From Marsupella aquatica (taxonomy: Eukaryota; Marchantiophyta): a stretch of 64,000 nt of DNA. Below, piece by piece: positions 32,056 to 42,832 of the stretch. The translations under genes and the position numbers were made by a program. Numbering within the stretch: the first letter of the stretch is position 1; each line of letters opens with the position of its first letter. The DNA lies in the NCBI GenBank assembly GCA_973895155.1, contig OZ316899.1, forward strand, positions 2,480,001 to 2,544,000, in the 5' to 3' direction. The notes below the pieces were generated by a model that did no database searches, was not told where the DNA came from, and worked only from the letters and a program-made list of their open reading frames with translations.

Positions 32056-34875
32056 ATGGAACCCGGGCCGAGGCCGGAAGTAAGGACGCCGGGGGAGAGA
32101 ACACGATTAGGGTTAGGGCACGCTAAGCGTCGGCGGCTAGGGGTGACCAACGGGAGGGAAGACCAGAGGAGGAGAGGGGTAAGGACTGCTCGCGAGGAAT
32201 GGTGCCTCAATTGCAAGCACAAACTGGGCAGACGACTACAGGAGGCCAAATACTGTCAGCTGCTTAGGCAAGCACTCTGGGTGGGAACAGATACCAACGA
32301 TCAAGTCAAGGAGGGTATGAGCAACGTCAATCAAGCGGCATATTTTTGGGGATGCCTGTTTGAACGGGCAACTGAGTACATTGGGACTTATGAGGACGAA
32401 GAATCAGAGAGAGCAGCTCAAGAACGGTAGGAGCTCGCTCGATTGTGGGAGCTGCAGAAGTTTGCCTTCTTAGGAGGAGAACTCATCAAGGCCAAGTTCT
32501 TGTGGACTCCTATTGCCAATCAGCTCGATGACCTTCTGTTTTGCGAAGACAGAATTATCGGCATTCAGGAAGCCATCAACCGCTGCAACGACGCGCACTG
32601 GGAGTTGAAGGGTAGCACGGAAGGGTGGACAAAGGCAACTATGCTAGGAGAAACATCCACAGCAGCCGAGATGAAGAGGAAAGGAAACAACAACAAAGAG
32701 GCCACCCCGGCAAAAAGAACGAGGTCGGCGGCACCAAGGAAACCAGGAGAGCAGCAGAACAGGAGGCAGGGAGAAGCCAAAGAGGAGGAGGTCAATCCCA
32801 TCAATGCCATTCCAACAAGGGATGACACCTGGAAAGGCTGGGCGGCGACCCTACCAGAGGAAGTGCAATAACATTTTGCACGGGGCGAGGATGCATGCTT
32901 TACGGCCATGCAGACCAAGAAGTACCAGGGCTTCATGGCCGGATCCGGCTTGGAAACCTTTGTAAGATTACCATGGCTGAAGTCGGAGGTGCCGGACTCA
33001 GACTTGTTAGAATTCGTGGGATCATGGGAACCCGAGACCAATTCCACGAGGGTGTATGGGAAGGATTTCTATCTCACTCCTCGGGTGATTGCCGAGGTGT
33101 TTGGCTTGCCAATGGGTAATAAGACCAAGGTTGATACCAGGAAGACCTTACCTGACAAGGAGTTCCGGTCGTTCCCAGGACCATCAACAAAGAATGGCTT
33201 CTTTCGGAACACCTGCACCAACCCGCGCATCGGAGAGATGATCGATTTCTTGCGGGTGACCATGCATTGTAACTTGCCGAGGGCAGAGATCGGCAAGGCT
33301 TAGGTCTACCTGGCAAAAAGGCCAGACCCAAGCCGGGATTACAACGGGTACCTCCTCAACCAACTGAAGAAGATCTTGAAGGAGGAACAACAGGTGATCG
33401 GCATGGGAAGCGTGTCCCGGCTTGGCTATCACATGCCGCTGTTGTGCCGGTATGCCAGAAGTCAAATCTTTGCCCCAGTACTTCCCCTATCGGCAAGGGC
33501 ACCAGAGGAGGTTCCGGAGCAGAGGCCGGCAACAAAAGAGCCCAACCAGCCTGCCAATCCTACGATCGAGCAAGTGTTTCGGCCAAGGAAAGAAGACTTG
33601 CCGATGCAGCAATCAGGCATGCAGAATCTGCTGAAAATGCTGGAGAAGGAGAGAACGGCACCAGCAACGGCAACGGCACCGGTACAGGACACTACCCCAA
33701 AGGCCGGCCTAAGCCAACTCAGGAGGGAAAACCCCTTTACCAGAGCCAAGGAGAGAAGGAGGTCGGAACACAAAGCTGGGAGTGCGAATGTATGTGGGAG
33801 CCTCAAGCCCCGAATCGGAGGCAGAGCAGCCTAAGGCTCCTTCCCGCGGAGAGCAGAGGGAGAGGACAGCCTAGAACCCAGAGGAAGAACAAGAGCCCGT
33901 GATCTGTGAGGCCGTTTTCACGGCAGGACCAGGGGAACAGAGGGGGAAGCCGGGAGTCCAAGCAGTGGAGGAGGCGGTGGAGGACTACAGCAATGATAAC
34001 TCCGGCTATGGGTCGGATCATCATGTTCCAGGAGTAAGGACCTGTGGCCGATTTATCCCCACGCTTCCAAGAGTAGTTTGAGGGGACCCCACCCAGCATA
34101 GTAGCCCGGAGTCTCCCCCACCAGAGGTTGCTCCCCCGAGCTTTGACGGCATAAAGCAGATGGCACAAGAATTTCAAGAGCAACCCAGGAGGAGAGGGCT
34201 ACCTTAAAATTGGAATTGGAGGAAGCCAGGAAGGAGCTGTAGGAGGGACGGAAGGACCTGGAGGAAGCCCAGGAGGAGTTGGAGGAAACCACCAGGAAGA
34301 TGGAGAACTTACAGCGGCGAGCCGATAACCAAACGGAGCGGCTGAAGAAACAGGCCGCAATATTTAAGTGCTTAGCTTCATCTGGTCCAACTCCAATAGT
34401 GGGAACTCCGTTACCAGTAGGGGTACTAGCCGAAAGACAAGCCGAGACACACACCCCGGTGCCGGAGGTAGGTAGCAAGGGGAAGGGACCATCTATTGAA
34501 ATAGGGAAGAAGAAGAAGCGGAAACCTTCTGGGTCTGGGAGTTATACGGCTTCTCAAGCCGTTGTGACCGAGAAAATAAACCCGACACCAACCTCCGGCA
34601 TCGACAAGGCGGTGGATCCACCAGTCCTAGGAAGTGGGGATGGCAAGGCCGAGGCTGGGAAAACCAGTAATGAAGCCGAGGTACCAGATCCTCCACTAGA
34701 ACATGACGGGGAGGCCGTGACCGATGCTGAGGCGGAAGCCGTGGGTGGACCCAGTCAGGCCGATGAAGAGTTGACTCGGTCCGGGGTAGGTAATCTGTCA
34801 GAGGATGGACCAACGGCAGTGGCTCCGGAGGAAGCGTCGGGGGCGTCCATTGAGGACCAGCCACCGGGGTCGTGA
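32056..34875 (+). pseudogene. LTR-encoded gag-like/coiled-coil protein, solo LTR copy
   Basis: One frame from ATG 32,056 can be followed to about 33,834 through nonsense codons at 32,428, 32,869 and 33,301. The C-terminal part continues in other frames to 34,875. A basic N-terminus is followed by a globular domain (KKYQGFMAGSGLETFVRLPW; then FYLTPRVIAEVFGLP). Next come Pro/Glu-rich linkers with PTIEQVFRPRKEDLP, a coiled coil (EELEETTRKMENLQRRAD) and an acidic tail. Compared with the copy at 36,863-39,479, about 870 bp are missing near 34,170, removing most of the coiled coil. The domain order parallels the LTR ORF of the 14-kb gypsy element (DMMEFV...MSLTEEQLKMIFGLP). The function is unknown. 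Confidence 0.6.
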
Positions 34876-35062
34876 CGGTGTAAGGGAACCGTCCCTTTTA
34901 GGGAGGGCGGACGTGGAGGTAGGAGGCATGAGTGGGCAGGGCGGGCGCTGATCTCCAAGTTTAGACCAAGGATCAGGACCAGGAGACGGCCCTGACACTT
35001 AGATTAGTGGGATTGCGGATCCACGAGTAAGGGCGACACTTGTGCTCCTGCCTCGCTGTACA

Positions 35063-35103
35063 TAGGTAGATTACAGTTAGGTAGATTATAGATAAGTAGA
35101 TTA
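35063..35103 (+). repeat. Short tandem repeat in the LTR
   Basis: Imperfect TAGGTAGATTA-type units are repeated about three times. The inverted LTR copy has an expanded version at 36,632-36,672 (CTACCTAACTGAAT, about four times). Confidence 0.55.
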
Positions 35104-35789
35104 GGCTTACGCTGCAAGGAATCAGGCGGATCCACAACCAGGATAAGTACTTGGGCTGCGGGGAGTTCAGGGCCTCTTCTTTAGCAAGTTTTTAGTTGCA
35201 CCAGGAGGGCTGGGATCAAGTAGTAAGAGAAGCTCTCGGTTAGTTATATAGTGACCCTTGTGTATATTCATGTTTCCTCATGCCTAAGAATTGAATAGAG
35301 TTGGCCTCACGACTTAGTTTGCAGAGCTTGTGTATGAGATGTACTGTTTGTATGGCAAGTGCATGGTATAACTCAGTCAGAAGGAGTCATTTTGCTATTT
35401 GTGTATCACATTAACTTGTGTGAAGAGTGCCCACATCAATGAAGGGAAGTAACAAGGGAGTGAGAGTTGGATGTGTCGAGCTGAGAGAGGTCTTAGCGGC
35501 TTAACCAAGCCAATTGGGGATCATTTCGGCGGCGGAATCCAAACATACCTAATGGAAGACCAGGAGAGGAATACAAGGGAGGGCCTAGAATAGGCCGGCT
35601 AAGTATCTCATGACCCGATGAAGGATCTGTCCAGTATATGTGTGTAAAATGTTAATAGTAGTAGTAGAGGAGATTAGCAGCGTCCCATGCCGCTAAGCCG
35701 CGGAAACGGCCTCGTCGAGGATGAAACCTGCGGGAATCGGCTTGTGCGGGGGGGTTTCTTGGGTTTGGGGAGCCATGGGACGCACCACA

Positions 35790-35930
35790 AACTCCATCCG
35801 AGATAATGCCTGCAGACCTTGGATGTGTTGTGAATGCTGTGGTGAATGAGGATGCACAGTCCGAAGAGGACATTTACTTTTCAGCAGATGAGTTAGACAA
35901 GCACGGTGCTGTAGGTGGTTTCTTGTTGCC
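35790..35930 (+). pseudogene. ORF-TM copy B, 3' part, between two inverted LTRs
   Basis: This 141-bp remnant of the older CACTA continues ORF-TM in frame after the solo LTR. It has an acidic segment (NEDAQSEEDIYFSADELD) aligned with NEEEVYFSADE of copy A. Its right edge is the start of the inverted LTR. It is the loop of a multi-kilobase inverted repeat. Confidence 0.6.
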
Positions 35931-38900
35931 TGTGGTGCGTCCCATAGCTCCCTAAACCCAAGAAACCCCTCTGCTCAAGCCAATTCCCGCAGGTTTTGCC
36001 CTTGGCGAGGCCGATTTTGCGGCTTAGCGGCATGGGACGCTGCTAACTTCTTTCTACTACTATTGCTATTAACATTTTACTCACATATACTGGACAGATT
36101 CCTCATTGGGTCATGAGATACGTAGCCGACCTATTCTCGGCCTTCCCTTGTCCTCCTCTCTCGGTTTTCTTTTAGGTATGTTTGGATTTCGCCGCCGGAA
36201 TGATCCCCAACTGGCTTGGGTAAGCCACTAAGACCTCTCTCAGCTTGACACATCCAACTCTTACTACCTTGCTTACTCCCCTCTTGGTTGATGTGGGCAA
36301 TCTTCGAACAAGTTAATGCAACACACAAATAGCAAAATGACTCATTCTGACTGAGTTATACCATGCACTTGCCATACAAACAGTATTTCTCATATACAAG
36401 ATCTACGAACTAAGCCGTGAGGCCAACTCTATTCATTTCTTAGGTATGAGGAAACATGAATATACACAAGGGTCACAGTATAACTAACCGAGAGCTTCTT
36501 TAACTACTTGATCCCAACCCTACTGGTGCACTAAAAACTTGCTAAGGAAGAAGGCCCTGAACCTCCCGCTGCCCACGTACTTATCCTGGTAGTGGATCCT
36601 CCTAATTCCTTGCGGCATAAGCCTAATCTACCTAACTAAATCTACCTAACTGAATCTACCTAACTGAATCTACCTATGTACAGCGAGACAGGAGCACAAG
36701 TGTTGCTCTTACCAATGGATCCGCAATCCCACTAAGCTAAGTGTCAGGGTCGCCCCTTGGTCCTGATCCTAATTCTAAACTTGGAGATCTGAGCCTGCCC
36801 TGCCCAATCACGCCTCCTCCCTCCACGTCCGCCTCCTTAAAAGGAGCGGCCCTCCACCACCGTCATGGCAGCGATGTCTGGTCCTCAATGGATGCCCCCA
36901 ACACTTCCTCCGCAGCCACTACCGTAGGTCCGTCCTCTGACAGATTACCTGCTCCTGACCAAGTCAACTCTCCATCGGCCTGACTGGGTCCATCCTCGGC
37001 TTCGGCCTCAACATTGGCCACGGCCTCCCCGGCATGTTCTAGTGATGGATCCGGTACCCCGGCTTCATCACCGAGTATCCTGGCCCCGGCTTCATCATCC
37101 CCGCCTTCTAGGGCAGTTGGATCCTCTATCGTGACCCTGCCTGAGGTTGGTGTTGGTTTTACCTCCTTGGTCACGACGGCTTGAGGAGCCGTATTACTCC
37201 CTGACCTAGAAGGTTTGCTTCTTCTTCTTCTTTGGTTTGGCAGCTGGCCCCTTCCCCTTGCCACTTACCTCCGGCACCAGTGCGAGTGTCTCGGCTTGTC
37301 CTTTGGCCAGTACTACACCAGGTAACTTGGTTGCCCCAATTGGAGTTGGTCCTGAGGAAACCAAGCACTTAAATACTGCGGCCTGTTTCTTCAGCCGCTC
37401 CGTTTGGTTGTCGGCTCGCCGTTGTAAGTTTTCCATCTTCCACGTGCTTTCCTCCAACTCCTCCTGCAATTCATCCAGGTCCTTGCACGCCTCCTCCCGC
37501 TCCTTCTGGGCTTCCTCCAATTCCTTCTTTAAGGTTGCCCTCTCCTCCTGGGTTGCTCTCAGCTCCTTGTCGAGCTCCGTAATGACCTTAGACTCCATTT
37601 TATTCATCTTGGCATAAGTCTGGTCGAGCTGGTTATCTTTCTCGCGGAGGTCGGCCTTGAAGCTGACCGTCATGGATGCGAGCTCCTGCCGCAACACGAT
37701 AATCGCCTGATAGGATTTCCCTAACTCGGCCTCCTTCTGCTCAAGGGCTCTGCGGATATCCTCGAGTTCCCCCTTCAGCGCCCTTTCCCTTCTATGAGTT
37801 TCCGCCATGGCCCGATTGTTGGCTGCTATGTGGGCCTCCTCTACGTCTCTTAGCTCTCGCTTCCACTTCTCCTTCTCCTTGATCGAATCGGCCAGATCAC
37901 ATTGGGTCTGAGTCAGTTTATCCTTGATAATCTGATTATCAGACTGCGCGGTATCCAATTGCCCCTGCATGATGTTGAGCTCATGCCGCTTAATCCACAG
38001 CTCATCTTGGGCTTTCTTGGACGCCTTCAGGTCTTCTACCTTGGCTTCCCTTGCCCTAAGCCGACGGATGACCTCGTCCTTCTTGCTTCTTTCCAAAGCC
38101 ACCGCTTCTTCTAATCGGTGCTTCTCCAACATTTCCCTCTGGAAAAAAGGTCCCTGCTCCAACTCCTCCCCAAAGATGCCAAGCGCAAGTTCCCCACACA
38201 TCTCCCCGTACTCCATGGCTCGTTCTTTAGCATAGGCGGAGTGAGCATAAGTCATCGGCATCATCCACTGCGGCCTTTGTTCCCAGGCAGCCTTGCGAAT
38301 TTCTTCTATCGTGGCTGGCGGGCTGCTTCATTTTTCTACAAGCCGCCGGATGTCCTCTGGCCATTCTCCTCCTTGTAAATCCTTCTCCCTTGTCAGGGCT
38401 ACCTCCTCTTCCTCCCTGCGTCATTCCTGAAACTCCTGTGCCGTCTGTTTTATGCCGTCAAAACTCGGGTGAGTGACATCTGGTGGGGGAGATTTGGGGC
38501 TGCTCTGCTGGGTCGGGTCCCCTCAAACTACTCTTGGAAGAGTGGGGATGAACCTGCCACAGGTCCTTATTCCTGGAACATGATGGTCCGACCCGTAGCC
38601 GGAGTCATCATTGTCGTAGCCTTCTACCGCCTCCTCCTCGGCTTGGACTACAGGCTCCCCCCATTGCTGTCCTGGTCCTGCCGTGAACACAACCCCACAG
38701 ATCACGGGTCCTGGTTCCTCCGGCTTCCACGTTGATCTCATCTTCTCACTATCGTGACCAGGGACCTCGGGCTGCTTCTCCTCGACTTCGGGACTTGAAG
38801 CTCCTACATACATTTGGAGGCTTGTGTTCCGGCCTCCTTGGCCCCGGTAAAGGGGTTTCCCTGGTAAGTTGGCTAAGGCCGACTTTGGAAGCAGTATTCT

Positions 38901-39479
38901 GTACTGGCCCCGTTGCCGTTGCCGTTCTCCTTTCCTTCTCCAGCAATTTCAGCAGATTCTGCATGCCTGGTTGCTGCATCGGCAAGTCCTCCTTCCTCGG
39001 CCTAAACACCTGCTCGATTGTAGGACTGTCGGGCTGGGTCGGTTTCTCTGTTGCCGGCCTTGGTTCCGGAACCACCTCTGGTGCTCTTGCCTATAGGGGC
39101 AGTATCGGGGCAAATATCTGGCTTCGGGCATACCGGCACAACAACGGCATGTGATAACCAAGCGGGGACACGCTTCCCATGCCGATCACCAGTTGTTCCT
39201 CCTTCAAGATCTTCTTTAGTTGGGTGAGGAGGTACCCGTTGTAGTCTCGGCTTGGGTCTGGCCTCTCCGCCAGATAGACCGGTGCCTTGCCGATCTGCCC
39301 TCGGCAAGTTACAATGCATGGTCACCCGCAAGAAATCGATCATTTCTCCTATGTGCGGGTTGGTGCAGGTGTTTTCGAAGAAGCCATTCTTTGTTGATGG
39401 CCCTGGAAACAACCGGAACTCCTTGTCTGGCAAGGTCTTCTTGGTATCTACTTTGGTCTTATTGCCCATCGGCAAGCCA
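35931..39479 (-). mobile_element. Second LTR of same family, inverted and truncated
   Basis: Read on the minus strand this ends GGGACGCACCACA at 35,931, like the solo LTR at 35,789. It is collinear with it upstream to the point matching about 33,109, where similarity stops at 39,479. About 1.17 kb of the LTR start is missing. The sequence beyond 39,479 belongs to a distant 3' part of a CACTA element. A deletion therefore removed this LTR's start (and any internal retroelement region) together with the CACTA TnpD region. It retains the coiled-coil region that the other copy lost. Confidence 0.7.
36863..39479 (-). pseudogene. LTR-encoded coiled-coil protein, inverted LTR copy
   Basis: The 5' part (39,475-39,002) matches the globular domain from PMGNKTKVDT through FLRVTMHCNLPRA, then shifts frame. 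38,264-37,206 is open for 352 codons and is almost entirely coiled coil (EKWKRELRDVEEAHIAANNR; KKELEEAQKEREEACKDLDE). The tail (37,264-36,863) is in another frame and acidic. Together with 32,056-34,875 it shows what the whole LTR protein of this family looked like: a globular N-terminal half, a long central coiled coil and an acidic C-terminus. No catalytic motif is seen. Confidence 0.55.
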
Positions 39480-39824
39480 TTGAGAGTAAGTAAATGTTGT
39501 TTTGAAGACTTTGTCTGGCCTGTTAATGTGGTTAGTATCTATGCCATGTATGTTCAATTAGTGCAAACTTGATGGTTTGTTGACAGCTTTAGTGCCTATA
39601 TGCTTAGTTGTAAATGAAGGAATTTGTGGCTGCTATTGAGGTACAGAGCCAGCACAGGAGGAGGTGCGCATACCAAATCCAATAGGCAGGAAGAGGAGAT
39701 GAAACTTAGAGGCTACCAAATTTTCAGATTCACAGGAGAAGCACAGTGATGACAATGATGTGATTTTCATAGACTCTCAACCTCCCCTAGGTATTGGAGA
39801 TGAGTTTCTCAATCCCCACCACTG

Positions 39825-40190
39825 ATGAACATGGGAAAGATGAGGACCAGAAACAGTGGGAAGGAGACTTTGCCTTACAAGGCACCAAAGAAGAAGAGGA
39901 ATAACACTTCTCCAAAAGGGACAGCAGTGAGCATTGAAGCACAGTCTTCTAGGCTAATGGCAACTGATAATTCTGGTGTTTGTGTTGGGCAAGGCATACT
40001 TCAAATTGAAGCAAGTACTTTCCATGGAAAGAAGGTACTTGCTGATCATGTTGTGCTATTGTTGACTGCTGTCAGTGAGCCCAAATATCTTCTACCCTTT
40101 CCAAACAAGGGAGATGATCCGCCACACATCCATCTTGTGGATGCTGTGGAATCATTTGTGATGTGGCCTGAGAAATTTGTAGAGTGTTAG
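39825..40190 (+). pseudogene. TnpA-like C-terminal exon of CACTA-X
   Basis: This is open to TAG at 40,190. A basic linker (APKKKRNNTSPKG) precedes the C-terminal domain VCVGQGILQ...FHGKKVLADHVVLLLTAV...LPFPNKGDDPP...VMWPEKFV. The same domain is the last exon of TnpA in CACTA-1 and recurs at 41,692-42,000. The upstream exons and TnpD of this element are missing, removed at 39,479. Confidence 0.6.
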
Positions 40191-40424
40191 GTACCAAGTA
40201 CAATTTGAGACTCAAAATGTGAAGGATTGTTTCAATACATGACCACAATTTGGAGTACATGATGTTGGGTAATACTCTATTTTTTGATGGATTGCTCATA
40301 TTTTGAGTTATTATCATGCCATTGTTAGTTGGATTGGTGCTTTTGTGACATTAATGACTCAGTCTCGACTATGAATGACATCATTGTCTATGGAAACTAG
40401 TGCGGTCAATTGAGTGTTATCAAT

Positions 40425-40791
40425 GAGGTGTTTACAAAAGACAGCAAACAGGAAACAGGATTTAATAACAGAAACTGGTAACAGGAAAAAAAACTGGTAA
40501 CAGGAAAATGGGTGGAAATTTTTTTAAAATTTTTTTAGATTTTTTTTTTGAAACTTTAAGTTTTTTTTCGGTCGACCTGTTTTTTTTGCTAGCGCCCGGC
40601 ACTGCTAATAGTAGCGCCCAAAGCTAGCCAAAAATGTTGCATTGTTAATTTTTTTTGGAAATAACATGTTTTAGGAGACATTTTTAAATTGTCATTTTTC
40701 CTGGTAATAGTGATTTTTTCCTGGTAACAACATATTAAAAATAGGAAAAAAAATTCCTGTTTACCTGTTTCCTGTCTCCGTCGCTATACCC
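40425..40791. mobile_element. MITE, probably hAT type
   Basis: This 367-bp AT-rich segment is flanked by an 8-bp direct repeat TTATCAAT (40,417-40,424 and 40,792-40,799), the size made by hAT transposases. Inverted words near the ends (AACAGGAAACAGG at left, CCTGTTTACCTGTTTCCTG at right) form an imperfect inverted repeat. The outermost bases match poorly, so the exact termini are uncertain. It contains no coding capacity. Confidence 0.5.
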
Positions 40792-41062
40792 TTATCAATC
40801 ACTCACGAAAAACCCCATATGACTCGAACTAAGTCATTCTAAACACTTATGTTTGACTGATGTATGGTTCCAAATACTTGACCCTCTAGTCACTAAAATG
40901 ACTAATGACACTAGTCAATAATATGACTAAGTCAATCCAAGTCACCACTTTTACGACTACTAGTTGCAAGAATGACGTCAGTGATTTTCAGTCATACATG
41001 ACCGGTTTTAGTCATAGTCAATCATATTTTATGGTCAAAAATAGGGGGTATTTCTACTAGTG

Positions 41063-42000
41063 AATGAAAAAGATGTGCCCAGTGCCTCAGTGACCATAGC
41101 CAAGGAGGTATCAGGTAAACTGATGCTTTAAATTCCTCTATATGAATGTTGAGAAATAATTCAGTGGTTAATAGATTCAACCTGAATATTGTGGTGTGTT
41201 TATTGATCAGCAGAAGCAGACATGGAGGATATGGCAATGGCAAAGAAGGGGAAGAAGGTTGTTCATAATGGTAAGGAGATAGTGACAACTTTGTGGTTGG
41301 TGACATGTACATTTAGCACATGTGATGAGTGATTGACTTATGTTGGACATGACACTGAATTGTAGTTGATGCAGAGTTGACAGACTCTCAACCAAGTGGG
41401 AGTAGGGTGAAGCAATGTCAAAACTTGGGAGCAACATTGGATGCAAGTAAGATTGTAGATGCTTCAATTGAAACAAGTACAATGTTGGCAGATACTGAGA
41501 TGACGTCGCAGGGAAATCCTGCTACACAATCGGAAGTGTCAAATATGGATGCAGATTCTTTGAAGAAGAGTGTAGCCAATTCTCAATCACCAGCACAAAA
41601 CACTCGTGCCAAAGTCATGACTCGCAACCAAGGTATGAATAATGTCATGTATAAGCCACCTAGGAAAGCCAAGAAAAACAGCTAGGGTAAGGTGGAGGTG
41701 ATAGCCACAACAGAGCCAGTCCATAATCTTCTATCATGGGAGGATGACTCGCAGGTATGTGTGGGTACAGGCATTTTGCGACCGGATCATGCTAAATTCC
41801 ATGGCAAAGTGGTCCCTGATGACCATGTAGTAGTGTTGTTGACTATAGTGATTGTATCTGATTGTAATTTGCCATTTCCAAATAGAGACGATGATCCACC
41901 TAAGGAAATAATTGCAGATGCAATAGGATCTCTTGTGCTCTGGCCATCAAAGTGTGTTAGTCTGCAGTGGCTGAATGCAAGTGTAGATAGAATCATGTGA
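41063..42000 (+). pseudogene. TnpA-like gene of CACTA-Y, last exons
   Basis: Exon remnants are seen at 41,063-41,113 (ending before GTAAAC), at about 41,212-41,268 (basic, AMAKKGKKVV, before GTAAGG) and from about 41,375 to 42,000. The last runs in one frame through TAG at 41,683-41,685 and has the basic linker YKPPRKAKKNS. The domain VCVGTGILRPDHAKFHGKVV...DDPP...LVLWPSK follows. The gene is split by CACTA-X and carries a nonsense codon. Confidence 0.55.
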
Positions 42001-42832
42001 ATTGTGTCACATTTTGACATTGCCTTGGAAAGATCCAAGAAATATCTGTACCAATTTTTCCATTTGGTAAAGAGGATGAAGGAGCCGTTGTGTGTGACAT
42101 TGATATTTCTGAATTCTGTATGTATGAAACAAGTGATTGATGTCAAACTATGGCTCTATGGTGATTGTCTATGATACTTGAATCTGTTTTGTATCATTTC
42201 AGTATTAGTGTGTATGGTATAGAGGAACACTTTGTGACCTTCTTTGTAGTCTATGATGTTTGAATCTGTGAATTCATATTAGTGTACATGGTATAGAAGA
42301 TGGCTTTCTGAAACTCTATGTGTTCTAATGTTAACATGATGAATGGTGAGCTTATAGAGTGAGTTCATTCCAAGTACACAATAAAACATGAATGGAATGT
42401 GTTATTTGTGCACAAGAGTGAGTTCATTCCAAGTAGTATAGTGGGGTCTTCATCACTCATATCCAGTTGACATGAAAGACTTATACATACCCCACAAAGT
42501 GGGTACTTTAGTCGTTTTATAAACCCACAAAGTATATTTAAAGACTACCCTCCATAACCTTTTTAGTCGTTCCCAACGACTCACCATCGAAGCCCATAAA
42601 AGACTGAAAATGACTCCCAAAGCTACCCACAGAAAGACTAAAAAAGACTGAAAATCCAGTCTATTAAGCGACTTATAAACTAGTTCTATAAAGGACTCAG
42701 TTGATTATAGTAACAAAACATACGACTCGCAGTCCTATAAAGGACTAGAGTCCTTCCTAGTCGTTTCCAAGTCCTATATGGTACTGAATAGTCGTTTAAT
42801 GGGGTCTAAATACCCCTTGGTTTCTACTAGTG
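42001..42832. other. 3' non-coding end of CACTA-Y
   Basis: There is no gene here. Direct repeats of an AGAGTGAGTTCATTCCAAGTA word lie at about 42,356 and 42,415, followed by the subterminal words and terminus described for CACTA-Y. Confidence 0.45.

Larger units (their letters stand above)
31940..35789 (+). mobile_element. Solo LTR of a gypsy family, with internal ORF
   Basis: The sequence starts TGTGATGCC and ends GCACCACA, and is flanked by a perfect 5-bp duplication AACTC (31,935-31,939 and 35,790-35,794). It has no internal retroelement domains and no second LTR. Its size (3,850 bp) and content match the LTRs of the gypsy element at 43,658-57,684: a long gag-like plus coiled-coil ORF. 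I therefore read it as a solo LTR left by LTR-LTR recombination. Removing it and one duplication joins the two halves of ORF-TM copy B in frame. Confidence 0.75.
39480..41062 (+). mobile_element. CACTA-X, 3' fragment
   Basis: It begins at the deletion point with the inverted LTR and ends TTTCTACTAGTG at 41,062, a CACTA terminus (reverse complement CACTAGTAGAAA). It holds a TnpA C-terminal exon and a 3' subterminal region rich in GACTA/AGTCA words (40,840-41,040). The following bases (AATGAAAAAGATG...) read as coding sequence of another TnpA gene, so CACTA-X had jumped into CACTA-Y. No left end was found. Confidence 0.65.
41063..42832 (+). mobile_element. CACTA-Y, 3' fragment
   Basis: It starts where CACTA-X is inserted in a TnpA exon and ends TTTCTACTAGTG at 42,832, directly against LINE coding sequence. 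42,480-42,800 is a subterminal region with repeated AAAGACTGAAAATGACTC-like and AGTCGTTT words. The terminus is the same as in CACTA-X and differs from CACTA-1 (CCTTCTAGTG), so X and Y are one subfamily. The left end is not in view or not recognised. Confidence 0.65.

Noticed and set aside
31940-39479. The inverted pair as one DNA transposon with long terminal inverted repeats
   Set aside because: The left unit alone has a perfect 5-bp duplication AACTC on both of its sides. The spacer is host CACTA sequence in frame with the left flank, so these are two separate insertions.
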